DNA of 30,670 nucleotides from the NCBI GenBank assembly GCA_022701925.1, contig JAKONM010000333.1, forward strand, positions 1 through 30,670, given 5' to 3'. The notes under the pieces were generated by a model. It saw only the letters and a list, made by a program, of their open reading frames with translations. It did not search any database and was not told where the DNA came from. Positions 1 through 8,331 of this stretch are shown here, one piece after another; position 1 is the stretch's first letter, and every line of letters starts with the position of its first letter. The position numbers and the translations under genes were made by a program. The DNA comes from Microbacteriaceae bacterium. GTDB taxonomy: Bacteria > Actinomycetota > Actinomycetes > Actinomycetales > Microbacteriaceae.

Positions 1-972
1 ATCGCCATGGTGCGCCTGCTCGGCCCGCAGGACCGGCTGCTCAGCCAGATCGAGAAGCAGTTCCCGCTGGTCGAGGTGCTGGTGCGCGGCAACGAGATCC
101 GCCTCGACGGCGAGCCCGCGCAGGTGCGCGCCGCCGAGCGCCTGATCGAGGAGCTGCTGCAGATGGTGCGCAACGGCCAGGACCTGGGTCCGGTCGACGT
201 CGACTCGTCCCAGCGCATCCTGGACGGCGACCGCGACTCGCACCCGGCGACCCTGCTCGGCGCCCCGATCGTGACCGCCCGCGGCAGGTCCATCCGGGCC
301 AAGACGCTGGGGCAGAAAGCCTACGTCGACGCGATCGACGCGAACACCATCACGTTCGGCATCGGGCCCGCCGGCACGGGCAAGACCTACCTGGCGATGG
401 CGAAGGCCGTGCAGGCGCTCGGCCGCAAGCAGGTGTCCCGGATCATCCTGACCCGGCCCGCCGTCGAGGCGGGGGAGCGGCTGGGCTACCTGCCCGGCAC
501 GCTGACGGACAAGATCGACCCGTACCTGCGCCCGCTGTACGACGCGCTGAACGAGATGATGGACCCCGAGCTGGTCCCGCGGCTGATGGCGACCTCGACG
601 ATCGAGGTGGCGCCGCTGGCCTACATGCGCGGCCGCACCCTGAACGACTCGTTCGTGGTGCTGGACGAGGCGCAGAACACCACGCCCGAGCAGATGAAGA
701 TGTTCCTGACGCGGCTCGGCGAGGGCTCGAAGATGGTCGTGACCGGCGACATCACGCAGGTCGACCTGCCGAACAACGTGTCGGGCCTCCGCACGGTGCA
801 GCGCATCGTCGACGGGATCGACGACATCCACTTCGCGCGCCTGAGCAGCCAGGACGTGGTGCGCCACTCGCTGGTCGGCCGCATCGTCGACGCCTACAGC
901 CGCTACGACGAGGAGCGGCTGGCCGCCTCGGCCGCGCGCGCGGAGGGCTCCGAGCCGGGTCGGCACCGATGA
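1..972 (+). CDS. phoH: PhoH family ATPase (5' end outside window)
   Basis: PhoH-like P-loop ATPase/putative RNA helicase, a cytoplasmic protein of phosphate-starvation or RNA-related role that commonly sits beside ybeY and era. Counted from the ATG at 7, the Walker A motif GPAGTGKT is at residues 120-127 and the Walker B motif VVLDEAQN has its acidic pair at D220/E221. A TGD sensor-like motif (VVTGDITQ) follows. The N-terminal ~60 residues (LLGPQDRLL, VRGNEIRL) form the usual KH-like lead-in. The frame is open up to base 1 (codons Ile-Ala precede the first Met), and family members usually have a few more residues before this point, so the true start probably lies upstream. Its stop overlaps the ybeY start as ATGA (969-972), so the two are probably translationally coupled. 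Confidence 0.93.
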   Translation: MAMVRLLGPQDRLLSQIEKQFPLVEVLVRGNEIRLDGEPAQVRAAERLIEELLQMVRNGQDLGPVDVDSSQRILDGDRDSHPATLLGAPIVTARGRSIRAKTLGQKAYVDAIDANTITFGIGPAGTGKTYLAMAKAVQALGRKQVSRIILTRPAVEAGERLGYLPGTLTDKIDPYLRPLYDALNEMMDPELVPRLMATSTIEVAPLAYMRGRTLNDSFVVLDEAQNTTPEQMKMFLTRLGEGSKMVVTGDITQVDLPNNVSGLRTVQRIVDGIDDIHFARLSSQDVVRHSLVGRIVDAYSRYDEERLAASAARAEGSEPGRHR

Positions 973-1448
973 GCGTCGAGATCAACAACGAGTCCGGCAA
1001 GGAGGTCGACGAAGCCGCCGTGCAGCGGCTCGTCACCTTCGGGCTCGACCTGCTGCACGTGCACCCCGACGCCGACCTGGCGATCCTGTTCGTGGACGAG
1101 GCGGCCATGGAGCGCCTGCACGTGCAGTGGATGGACGAGCCGGGCCCCACCGACGTGCTCAGCTTCCCGATGGACGAGCTGCGGCCCGGCACCGACGACG
1201 CGCCGACGCCCGCCGGGCTGCTGGGCGACATCGTCGTCTGCCCGCAGGTGGCGGAGGCGCAGGCGAAGAGCGCCGGGCACTCCACCCTGGAGGAGGTGCA
1301 GCTGCTGACGGCGCACGGCCTGCTGCACCTGCTGGGCTTCGACCACGCGGAGCCCGAGGACGAGCGGGAGATGTTCGGGGTGCAGCGCGACATCCTGGTC
1401 GGGTTCGCGGTGCAGGAGAAGCAGCAGCAGCGGCGCAGCGCTCGATGA
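969..1448 (+). CDS. ybeY: Endoribonuclease YbeY, rRNA maturation factor
   Basis: Zinc-dependent single-strand endoribonuclease that acts in 16S rRNA 3' maturation and ribosome quality control. The 159-aa length is normal for actinobacterial YbeY. The metal-binding signature HGLLHLLGFDH is clear, with ligands H116, H120 and H126. The conserved TDVLSFPMDE segment lies at residues 61-70. The ATG at 969 overlaps the phoH stop, and the stop at 1446-1448 overlaps the ATG of the next gene at 1445, so this gene is embedded in one translationally coupled operon. Function and context (PhoH, CNNM/CorC, Era) agree. Confidence 0.96.
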   Translation: MSVEINNESGKEVDEAAVQRLVTFGLDLLHVHPDADLAILFVDEAAMERLHVQWMDEPGPTDVLSFPMDELRPGTDDAPTPAGLLGDIVVCPQVAEAQAKSAGHSTLEEVQLLTAHGLLHLLGFDHAEPEDEREMFGVQRDILVGFAVQEKQQQRRSAR

Positions 1449-2740
1449 CCGCGCTCTTCCTGGTCGCCGCCCTGGTGCTGGTGGCCTTCGGCGGGCTCAT
1501 GGCCGCGTGCGACGCCGCGATCGTCTCGCTGTCGCGCGCGGACCTGCAGGAGACGGCGCTGCGGTCGCGGTTCCGCGGCTCGCTGCTGGCGATCGCCGCC
1601 GACGCCGGCGCGCACGTCAACGCGGTGAACTTCCTGCGCGTGCTGGCCGAGACCTCCGCCGCCGTGCTGGTGACCCTGGCCGTCGCGTCGTTCATCGACC
1701 AGGTGTGGCTGGTGCTGCTGGTGGCGGCCGTGATCATGACCGCCGTGTCGTTCGTGCTGGTGGGGGCGAGCCCGCGCAGCGTCGGCCGCACCCATCCCCG
1801 GCAGGTGCTGCAGGTCAGCGCGCCGGTGGTGCGGGGCGCGCGCCTGCTGCTCGGCCCCTTCGCCGACCTGCTGGTGTGGCTGGGCAACCGCGTCACCCCG
1901 GGCCGCGCCCGCAGCACCTCGTTCACCTCGGAGGAGCAGCTGCTGAGCATGGTCGACCAGGCGACCGAGGCGAAGGTGCTGGAGCGGGACGACCGCGAGC
2001 TGATCCACTCCATCTTCGAGTGGGGCGACACGGTGGTGCGCGAGGTGATGGTGCCGCGCACCGACATGGTCACGGTCGAGGGCACGACGCAGGCCGACGC
2101 GGCGATGCGGCTGCTGCTGCAGCGCGCTCTGTCCCGCGTGCCGGTGCGGGCGCGCGACACCGACGACATCATCGGCGTCCTGCACCTGCGCGACGTGGCC
2201 CGCGTGCTGACGGAGAAGCCGAAGCGCCGGGCGGCGCCGACCGCGGCCGAGCTGGTGCGGCCCGTGCTGTTCGTGCCCGACTCGAAGAAGGCCGACGAGA
2301 CGCTGCGCGCCATGCAGACGGCGTCGAACCACCTGGCGATGGTCGTGGACGAGTACGGCGGCATCGCGGGCCTGGTCACGCTGGAGGACCTGATCGAGGA
2401 GCTGGTCGGCGAGATCACGGACGAGTCCGACCGGGTCGCGCCCGAGGCGGTCGGCGCGGGCGAGGGCCGCTGGCTGGTGCCGGCGCGCATGCAGCTGGAC
2501 GAGCTGGCCGACCTGGTGGACCGCGAGGTCGAGGACGAGGACGTGGAGTCCGTCGGCGGGCTGCTGACGAAGCGGCTCGACCGGCTGCCGATGCTGGGCG
2601 ACCGCGTGCAGGTGCAGGGCCTGGCGCTGACCGCCGAGCGGGTCGAGGGCCGCCGTCGGGGCGTCACCCGCGTGCTGGTGGAGCGCCTGCCGGGCGAGGA
2701 CGAGGACGCGGAGGAGGCGGCGAAGGTGATGGGCGCGTGA
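1445..2740 (+). CDS. CNNM/CorC-HlyC family membrane protein with CBS domains
   Basis: Hemolysin C/CorC-type transporter-like protein of 431 aa, thought in this family to take part in Mg2+/Co2+ homeostasis. The order of parts is a DUF21/CNNM membrane region (hydrophobic stretches near residues 3-22, 70-88 and 90-108), then a CBS pair beginning around EVMVPRTDM and ending at the NHLAMVVDEYGGIAGLVTLED motif. A C-terminal CorC_HlyC domain containing VGGLLTKRL and GDRVQVQG follows. The start was placed at the ATG at 1445 because it overlaps the ybeY stop as ATGA; the open frame extends further upstream inside ybeY only as a shadow. The stop overlaps the era GTG as GTGA. This gene between ybeY and era is the standard actinobacterial order. 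Substrate unknown. Confidence 0.92.
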   Translation: MTALFLVAALVLVAFGGLMAACDAAIVSLSRADLQETALRSRFRGSLLAIAADAGAHVNAVNFLRVLAETSAAVLVTLAVASFIDQVWLVLLVAAVIMTAVSFVLVGASPRSVGRTHPRQVLQVSAPVVRGARLLLGPFADLLVWLGNRVTPGRARSTSFTSEEQLLSMVDQATEAKVLERDDRELIHSIFEWGDTVVREVMVPRTDMVTVEGTTQADAAMRLLLQRALSRVPVRARDTDDIIGVLHLRDVARVLTEKPKRRAAPTAAELVRPVLFVPDSKKADETLRAMQTASNHLAMVVDEYGGIAGLVTLEDLIEELVGEITDESDRVAPEAVGAGEGRWLVPARMQLDELADLVDREVEDEDVESVGGLLTKRLDRLPMLGDRVQVQGLALTAERVEGRRRGVTRVLVERLPGEDEDAEEAAKVMGA

Positions 2741-3633
2741 CCGATCCGCAGCGGGTGCACCGCTCGGGCTTCCTGACCTTCGTCGGGCGGCCGAACGTCG
2801 GCAAGTCCACGTTGATGAACGCGATGGTCGGGCAGAAGGTGGCGATCACCTCGCCGAAGCCGCAGACCACGCGCCGCGCGATCCGCGGCATCGTCACCCG
2901 ACCCGACGGCCAGCTGGTGATCGTGGACACGCCGGGCCTGCACCGCCCGCGCACGCTGCTGGGCGAGCGGCTGAACGACGTGGTCGCCTCCACGCTGTCG
3001 GACGTCGACGTGATCGGCTTCTGCGTGCCCGCCGGCGAGCCGATCGGGCCCGGCGACCGCTTCATCCACCGGCAGCTGCTGGAGACGCCGAGGGCGAAGC
3101 GCATCGCGCTGGTGACCAAGACCGACTCCGCGTCCCGCGACCAGGTGGCGCAGCAGCTGATGGCGGTCAGCGAGCTGGGCGACTGGGCGACCGTGATCCC
3201 CGTGTCCGGCCTGCACGGGGTGCAGTTGGACGTGCTGGCCGACGAGGCGCTGGCGCTGATGCCCGAGGGCCCCGACCTCTACCCGCAGGACGCCGTGACC
3301 GACGAGACGCTGGAGCAGCGCATCGCCGAGCTGATCCGCGAGGCCGCGCTCGAGGGGGCCCGCGAGGAGCTGCCCCACTCGCTGGCCGTCACCGTGGACG
3401 ACGTCGAGGAGCAGGAGGGCGTGACCCGCATCTTCGCGAACGTGTGGGTGGAGCGCGACAGCCAGCGGATCATCATGATCGGCCGCAAGGGCGCCCGCCT
3501 CCGCGACGTCGGCACCGCCGCCCGCGCGGAGATCGAGCCGCTGGTCGGCACGAAGGTGTACCTGGCGCTGCACGTCAAGGTCGCCAAGGAGTGGCAGCGC
3601 GATCCGAAGCAGCTGGGCCGCCTGGGCTTCTGA
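2737..3633 (+). CDS. era: GTPase Era
   Basis: Essential GTPase that binds the 3' end of 16S rRNA during 30S subunit assembly. The protein is 298 aa from the GTG at 2737, which overlaps the upstream stop (GTGA). The G1 motif GRPNVGKS is at residues 17-24, the switch segment KPQTTRRA follows, G3 is DTPG, and G4 is TKTD, a variant of NKxD seen in actinobacterial Era. The C-terminal KH domain carries the GRKGARL loop and ends in the typical GRLGF tail. It is the last gene of the phoH-ybeY-corC-era operon, and a strong hairpin follows 9 bases after the stop. Confidence 0.97.
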   Translation: MTDPQRVHRSGFLTFVGRPNVGKSTLMNAMVGQKVAITSPKPQTTRRAIRGIVTRPDGQLVIVDTPGLHRPRTLLGERLNDVVASTLSDVDVIGFCVPAGEPIGPGDRFIHRQLLETPRAKRIALVTKTDSASRDQVAQQLMAVSELGDWATVIPVSGLHGVQLDVLADEALALMPEGPDLYPQDAVTDETLEQRIAELIREAALEGAREELPHSLAVTVDDVEEQEGVTRIFANVWVERDSQRIIMIGRKGARLRDVGTAARAEIEPLVGTKVYLALHVKVAKEWQRDPKQLGRLGF

Positions 3634-3642
3634 GTCCACGGA

Positions 3643-3673
3643 CGCTCCGCGGCCCTGGACGGGCCGCGGAGCG
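3643..3673. terminator. Hairpin terminator between convergent era and glycosyltransferase
   Basis: A perfect 13-bp GC-rich stem (3643-3655 with 3661-3673) with a 5-base loop begins 9 bases after the era stop. There is no T-tract on either side, as is usual for high-GC actinobacterial terminators. It lies between two convergent genes and could serve both. Confidence 0.8.
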
Positions 3674-3735
3674 CGTCGGGCCCGGGCCGGGTGACTTCGC
3701 TCTCCCGCTGATGGAGTGCGAGCAGATGCGCGGGC

Positions 3736-4896
3736 TCACGCCGCGAGCCGAGCGGTGCCGGCGAGGAGCGGCAGCAGCGCGGCCAGGTGCGCCTGCGGGG
3801 AGAAGAGGGCCGCGGCGGCCTGCGCCCGCTCCGCGGAACGCCGCACGCGCGCGGGGTCCAGGGCCAGCGCGACCAGCAGGTCGGCGATGCCCTCGGCGTC
3901 CGGGGTCGCGGTGAGCAGCGCCGGATCCATGCCCTCGGCCAGCCGCGGGTCGGTGTGCAGCACGCCCCGGCCGGCGCGCACGGACTCGACGACGGTCATC
4001 GGCTGGTTGTCGAAGCCGTGCGAGGTCAGCGCGCTCAGGTGGGAGGCCTCGATCAGCCGCTGCACCGCCGGACGCTCGAGCCGCCCGGCCAGGAGCAGGC
4101 CGGGTGCGCCGGCGTGCAGGGCGCGGGCGACCGGCAGCAGCACGCCGTCACCGGCGACGGTGACCCGCAGCGAGTCGGCGGGCAGCCGCCGCCGCGCCAG
4201 CGCGACGCCGCGCAGGAACGGCAGCAGCCGCTTCTCCGGGACGCAGCGCCCGATCCACGCCACGCGGAGGGCGGGGCCACCGGGCAGCGGAGTCGCGACG
4301 GCGCCGCTCGGGTCGCAGTTCGGCACGACGACCGGGTCGGGCACGCCGAGGCGCACCAGGTCGGCGGCCTGGTGCGCCGAGGGCGAGACCACGACGTCCG
4401 CCGCGTCGGCGGCGGCCAGCGTGCGGTCGAGCAGGGGATGGCCGGTGCGCACGGGTTCGGCACCCGCCAGCCGGGTCAGCAGCGCGCGGGTCGCCGGGCG
4501 GAGCGGGGCGGGCACATCGGGCCAGTAGGCGGTGTGGACGGTCTGGACGACCGGCAGCCCCAGCCGCCGCGCCGCCGCCCGCGCCGCCGCGGCGTGCCCC
4601 AGCTCGGAGTGCAGGTGCACGGCGTCGATCCGCTCGACCCGCATCCGGTGCCTCAGCCGGTCGCGCAGCCCGTGGTCGTCCGCGACCAGCGGCAGACCGA
4701 GCAGCGGCAGCACGGGGCCGGCCGTCCACAGCGTCGAGACCCCGGGCGGCAGGGCGGCGGCGGCGCCTCGCGGCCGCGGGCCGATCAGCAGCACGTGGTG
4801 GCCGGCCCCGGTCAGCACGGCCGCCTGGTTCAGCACCGCGCGCTGGGCGCCGCCGATCAGGTCCAGGGAGTAGTCGACGACGATCGCGATCCGCAT
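3736..4896 (-). CDS. Glycosyltransferase family 4 (GT-B fold)
   Basis: Predicted cytoplasmic GT4-type glycosyltransferase of 386 aa; donor and acceptor unknown. The N-terminal half starts with the usual acceptor-side Rossmann pattern (AIVVDYSLDLIGGAQRAVLN) and carries HSELG and the VQTVHTAYW strand. The C-terminal donor-binding half begins at RVAWIGRCVPEKR, followed by the glycan-family pattern SHGFDNQPMTVVES near the end, in which the second acidic residue of the EX7E-like motif is kept and the first is changed. The gene is convergent to era and divergent from the two-component system at 5015. A weak -10-like TCGACT (reverse strand, 4903-4908) lies 6 bases before the ATG, compatible with a leaderless mRNA. 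It is part of an accessory block, and a role in surface polysaccharide or glycolipid is inference only. Confidence 0.85.
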   Translation of the reverse strand: MRIAIVVDYSLDLIGGAQRAVLNQAAVLTGAGHHVLLIGPRPRGAAAALPPGVSTLWTAGPVLPLLGLPLVADDHGLRDRLRHRMRVERIDAVHLHSELGHAAAARAAARRLGLPVVQTVHTAYWPDVPAPLRPATRALLTRLAGAEPVRTGHPLLDRTLAAADAADVVVSPSAHQAADLVRLGVPDPVVVPNCDPSGAVATPLPGGPALRVAWIGRCVPEKRLLPFLRGVALARRRLPADSLRVTVAGDGVLLPVARALHAGAPGLLLAGRLERPAVQRLIEASHLSALTSHGFDNQPMTVVESVRAGRGVLHTDPRLAEGMDPALLTATPDAEGIADLLVALALDPARVRRSAERAQAAAALFSPQAHLAALLPLLAGTARLAA

Positions 4897-4938
4897 GCCC
4901 GCAGTCGAGCGGCCCGCGCCCGTCGCGGTCCGTCCGCT

Positions 4939-4994
4939 GCGGGCGGACCTCCGTCATCCCGCAGGATGATTCCGCCGACGGAGCGTTCGCCCGC
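4939..4994. promoter_or_regulatory. Nested inverted repeats, putative operator of the two-component genes
   Basis: Three inverted repeats are stacked in the gap between the divergent glycosyltransferase and histidine kinase genes. The outer arms are GCGGGCG (4939-4945) and CGCCCGC (4988-4994). The middle arms are CTCCGTC (4949-4955) and GACGGAG (4977-4983). The inner arms are TCATCC (4954-4959) and GGATGA (4964-4969). The outer and middle pairs share a centre near 4966. The right arm covers the likely -35 region of the kinase promoter. Autoregulation by the LuxR-type regulator encoded next door is the simplest reading, but it is inference. Confidence 0.55.
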
Positions 4995-5013
4995 CAGCGC
5001 CGATCCATAGATT
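4986..5013 (+). promoter_or_regulatory. Promoter of the two-component operon
   Basis: A -10 box TAGATT is at 5008-5013 with a possible -35 TTCGCC at 4986-4991 (16-base spacer). The -10 ends 1 base before the annotated ATG at 5015, so transcription should start near 5020. That favours the in-frame GTG at 5021 as a leaderless start. Confidence 0.5.
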
Positions 5014-5014
5014 C

Positions 5015-6298
5015 ATGGCCGTGGACGACATCGCATCGCGGCTCGCACCGGTGCTCAAGCACCGCGAGGTCCGCCTGATCCTCGCGCTGGCCGCTGCCGC
5101 GTTCTACTACTGGGTCGTGGTCGCCGGCGAGATCGGCAGGAGCACGAGCATCGTGCTCAGCGCACTGCCTCCCGCGCTGTCGCTGATCTGGTTCCGCACC
5201 CGACCCGCGCTCTCCCTCGCGCTCGCTGCTGTCGGAGTGCTGCTGCTCGCCTGGCTGATGACCAACGGCTTCTCCATCCAGAACGTCACGCAGCAGTCGG
5301 CGGTGCTGGTCGCGATCTTCGGCGGAGCGATGAGCGCCCGCCTCCGGGATCGCCGTGCCGCGCTGGTGCTCGCCGTGGTCACGGCGCTGCTCGTCATCCC
5401 CTTCGTGTACTCCAGGTACGGCGGCCTCGACGGGCTGGCGGCGGAAGCGACCACCTTCGCGGTCGGGCTCATCGCCCTCCTCTTCGTCGCGCTGGGCCTC
5501 GGAGCACTGGCTCGCCGCGTCCTGGAGCGCAGCGGTCGGCTCGATCACGAGCTGGCCGATGCGGAACGCCGCAGCCTCCGGGCCGAGCGCGACGTGCTGC
5601 TCGAGCTGGAGCGCAACCGGCTGGCGCGGGAGGTCCACGACGTGGTGGCGCACTCGCTCGCGGTCGTGATCGCGCAGGCGGACGGAGCCCGCTTCGCGGC
5701 CGAGACCCGACCGGAGTCGGTGGCGCCGGCGCTGGAGGCGATCAGCGACACGGCTCGCCGGGCCCTCGGCGAGGTGCGGACGATGCTGCACGACCTGCGC
5801 ACCAGCGGCGAGGGCGGCGTGGTGCCCGGCGCGGAGGACCTGGCGGGCCTGCTCGAGGGCGTCCGGAGCCTCGGCGTGCAGGTGGACGAGGCGGTCTACG
5901 GCGAGCCCGCGGCGCTCGACCGGGCGGCGGGGCTCGCGCTGTACCGGGTGGCGCAGGAGGCGCTGACCAACGCGATGCGCCACGGCGACCGGACGGAGCC
6001 GGTCGGGTTCGAGGTCGACTGGGGCGAGCGGGAGGTCGTGCTCGTGGTGACCAACGCGGTGCCCGGCGAGACCGCCCCGGCGACCGAGCGGTCCGGCCAC
6101 GGCGTGACCGGCATGCGCGAGCGCGCGGCCGATGCGGGCGGCGACTGCTCCGCCGGCGTCGGCTCGAACGGGCGGTTCCGCGTGCGCGTGGCGCTTCCGC
6201 TCGCCGCCCCGGACGCGCCCGTCGCCGTGCGACCGCAGACGGAGTCCAACCCGCTGGCGGTCCTGCTGGGGCTCGGCGAGCAGCCCGTCCGTGGCTGA
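5015..6298 (+). CDS. Sensor histidine kinase (NarL/LiaS/DesK type, HisKA_3)
   Basis: Membrane-bound sensor kinase that should autophosphorylate and pass phosphate to the regulator at 6291. Five or so hydrophobic segments occupy residues ~20-165 (near 20-38, 44-60, 64-82, 94-104, 115-130 and 145-166) and leave little extracytoplasmic sequence, which suggests intramembrane sensing. A coiled linker follows. The phosphoacceptor is H208 in the motif EVHDVVAHSL. The ATP-binding domain carries the N box QEALTNAMRHG and a G box GHGVTGMRERA. The ATG at 5015 gives 427 aa. The GTG at 5021 (two codons in) fits the -10 spacing better, and no Shine-Dalgarno is present for either. The kinase overlaps its regulator and lies behind nested inverted repeats. 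Stimulus unknown. Confidence 0.92.
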   Translation: MAVDDIASRLAPVLKHREVRLILALAAAAFYYWVVVAGEIGRSTSIVLSALPPALSLIWFRTRPALSLALAAVGVLLLAWLMTNGFSIQNVTQQSAVLVAIFGGAMSARLRDRRAALVLAVVTALLVIPFVYSRYGGLDGLAAEATTFAVGLIALLFVALGLGALARRVLERSGRLDHELADAERRSLRAERDVLLELERNRLAREVHDVVAHSLAVVIAQADGARFAAETRPESVAPALEAISDTARRALGEVRTMLHDLRTSGEGGVVPGAEDLAGLLEGVRSLGVQVDEAVYGEPAALDRAAGLALYRVAQEALTNAMRHGDRTEPVGFEVDWGEREVVLVVTNAVPGETAPATERSGHGVTGMRERAADAGGDCSAGVGSNGRFRVRVALPLAAPDAPVAVRPQTESNPLAVLLGLGEQPVRG

Positions 6299-6932
6299 CG
6301 AGGTGCCGATCCGGGTCGTCCTCGCCGACGACCAGGCGCTGTTCCGCTCGGGACTGCGCATGCTGCTCGATTCGCAGGACGACATCGAGGTGGTGGGGGA
6401 GGCGGCGGACGGCCAGGCGGCCCTGGACGAGGTGGCCCGCGCCGACCCGGACGTCGTGCTGATGGACATCCGCATGCCGCGGATGGACGGCGTCACCGCC
6501 ACCGAGCGCCTGGCGGGTGCCGGCGCCCGACCCCGGGTGCTCGTGCTCACGACCTTCGACCTGGACGAGGCGGCGGCCCGCGCCCTGCGCGCGGGCGCCT
6601 CGGGGTTCGTGCTGAAGGACGCCCGCCCCGAGTTCCTGCTGGCCGCCGTCCGCACCGTGCACGCGGGTGCAGCCGTGATCGCGCCGGCGGCCATCGGCCA
6701 CCTGCTGGCGACCTTCGGCTCGGGTGCCCGCCGCCGCGACGACGCGCTCGCGGTGCTCAGCCCGCGCGAGCGGGAGATCTACGACCTGGCGGGCACGGGT
6801 CTCAGCAACGCGGAGATCGCGGCGCACGAGTACGTCAGCGAGGCGACCGTGAAGACCCACGTCTCGCGCATCCTCGCGAAGCTGGGGCTGCGCGACCGGG
6901 TGCAGCTGGTCGTCCACTGGCACGGCGGGTGA
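6291..6932 (+). CDS. Response regulator, NarL/LuxR family
   Basis: DNA-binding response regulator of 213 aa, partner of the kinase at 5015. The receiver domain has the acidic pair D13/D14, the phosphoacceptor D59 in VVLMDIRMPRMDG, the LTTFD switch strand and the FVLKD lysine. The C-terminal LuxR helix-turn-helix runs from LSPREREIY through LSNAEIA to SEATVKTHVSRIL. The GTG at 6291 overlaps the kinase stop by 8 bases; an alternative GTG lies at 6303. The gene immediately precedes the esterase/aminoacyl-lipid operon on the same strand, 103 bases away, so that operon is a candidate target. Confidence 0.93.
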   Translation: MADEVPIRVVLADDQALFRSGLRMLLDSQDDIEVVGEAADGQAALDEVARADPDVVLMDIRMPRMDGVTATERLAGAGARPRVLVLTTFDLDEAAARALRAGASGFVLKDARPEFLLAAVRTVHAGAAVIAPAAIGHLLATFGSGARRRDDALAVLSPREREIYDLAGTGLSNAEIAAHEYVSEATVKTHVSRILAKLGLRDRVQLVVHWHGG

Positions 6933-7035
6933 GCCTCCGAGCGGACGCAGGGCGGACTCTTCGGACCCTCCGATCCCGCGGGCGAACCATCCCGACGCTC
7001 CGCAGGCGCGGACGCGGGTTCGAGAGGGGGCGGCC

Positions 7036-8331
7036 GTGCCGTCCGTGCTGAGCGGGTTGCCGATCGAGGCGGTGCGGGTGCTGGTGCCCGTGTACGTCGT
7101 GGCCGGGCTGATGCTGGTCGTGGTGCTGCTGCCCGGGCCGGGCCGGGGACCGCTGCGGCGGCGGCTGGCCGTGTCCGCGCTGGTCGCCGGCGCCGGGGCG
7201 CTGGCCGGCGCGCTGCTCGTGTGGTGGGTCGTCGACGTGCAGGACGTCTTCGGCGTCGCCGCCTCCGCCGTGATCCGGGCGGCCGCCGCGGCGGGCGGTG
7301 CCGGCACGGCGCTGGCGGGGCTGGCGGTCGTGCGCGGCCGCTGGTGGCGCCGCGTGGTCGCGGTCGTCGCGGTGCCGGTCTTCCTGGCCGCCTCCGCCCT
7401 GATGATCAACCGCGACGTCGCCTACTACCCGAAGCTCGGCGACGCCTTCGGCGACACCGGCGTGGGCGCCCTGGTGCTGAGCGGCGAGGCCGGCCGGTCG
7501 CGCTCCCTGGTGAGCTGGCGGGCGCCGGCCGACATGCCGTCCTCCGGGTCGGTGGGCACGGTCGACATCCCCGGCACCGAGTCGAAGTTCTCCGCCCGTC
7601 CGGCCTGGGTCTACCTGCCGCCGGCGGCGCGCACCGCGCACCCGCCGCGCCTGCCCGTGATGATCGCGCTGTCCGGGGAGCCGGGCGGCCCCTCCGACGT
7701 CTTCCTGGCGGGCGGGCTGAAGGCGAAGCTCGACGCCCTGGCCGCCGCGCACCACGGGGTCGCGCCGATCGTGGTCGTGCCCGACCAGCTGGGGTCCTAC
7801 TCCGCGAACCCGATGTGCCTCAACTCGAAGCTGGGCGACGTGGCCACCTACATCACCGTGGACGTGCGCGACTGGATCCTGCGCCACCTGCCGGTGGAGA
7901 CCGCGCGCCGCGGCTGGACCGTCGCCGGGTTCTCGGAGGGCGGCACCTGCGCCGTGCAGTTCGGCGCCGGGTACCCCGCGCTGTTCGGCTCCTTCGTGGC
8001 GGTGTCGCCGGAGCTCGGGCCGTTCACCCGCTCGGTGGCCCGCACCGTCCGGGAAGGGTTCGACGGCAGCCGCGCCGCCTACGACGCGGCGCAGCCCATC
8101 GCCGTGATGCGCCGCACCGGGCACTACCGCGGCACCGCCGCGGTCTACAGCGTCGGCGCGCTGGACACGCGCTACGGGAAGAACGCGGGCATCCTGGCCC
8201 GCGTGTCGGAGCAGGTCGGGATGCACACCTCGTACCGGCGGTTCCCCGACCTGGCGCACAACTGGAACACGGGGGCGGCCGGGCTCGAGGACGGGCTGCA
8301 GCGCCTGACGTCCTGGTGGCGCCTGCCGTGA
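7036..8331 (+). CDS. Membrane-anchored alpha/beta-hydrolase esterase, candidate aminoacyl-lipid hydrolase
   Basis: Protein of 431 aa with a hydrophobic N-terminal region of about four membrane segments (near residues 13-33, 44-66, 75-99 and 106-124). An extracytoplasmic esterase-D/antigen-85-like hydrolase domain follows (from about 185). The nucleophile elbow GFSEGG puts the catalytic serine at S300. Likely triad partners are D377 (ALDTRYG) and H408 (DLAHNW). The GTG at 7036 is preceded by a purine-rich GAGAGGGGG ribosome binding site (7022-7030). The stop overlaps the GTG of the aminoacyl-lipid synthase at 8328 (GTGA), so the two proteins are co-translated. The pairing resembles the corynebacterial arrangement of an alanyl-lipid synthase with the hydrolase AhyD. 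Hydrolysis of aminoacylated lipid is therefore a good hypothesis, but substrate specificity is not visible in the sequence. Confidence 0.85.
   Translation: MPSVLSGLPIEAVRVLVPVYVVAGLMLVVVLLPGPGRGPLRRRLAVSALVAGAGALAGALLVWWVVDVQDVFGVAASAVIRAAAAAGGAGTALAGLAVVRGRWWRRVVAVVAVPVFLAASALMINRDVAYYPKLGDAFGDTGVGALVLSGEAGRSRSLVSWRAPADMPSSGSVGTVDIPGTESKFSARPAWVYLPPAARTAHPPRLPVMIALSGEPGGPSDVFLAGGLKAKLDALAAAHHGVAPIVVVPDQLGSYSANPMCLNSKLGDVATYITVDVRDWILRHLPVETARRGWTVAGFSEGGTCAVQFGAGYPALFGSFVAVSPELGPFTRSVARTVREGFDGSRAAYDAAQPIAVMRRTGHYRGTAAVYSVGALDTRYGKNAGILARVSEQVGMHTSYRRFPDLAHNWNTGAAGLEDGLQRLTSWWRLP

Noticed and set aside
752..3639. Very long reverse-strand open frames across phoH-era (526 and 826 aa)
   Set aside because: They are mirror frames of strongly supported genes in GC-rich DNA. 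Composition is His/Arg/Gln-rich low complexity with no motif.
7221..8327. Upstream extension of the aminoacyl-lipid synthase to a 1203-aa protein
   Set aside because: The extra 369 residues are Arg/Gly/Pro-rich shadow of the esterase gene; GTG 8328 with the GTGA overlap is the natural start.
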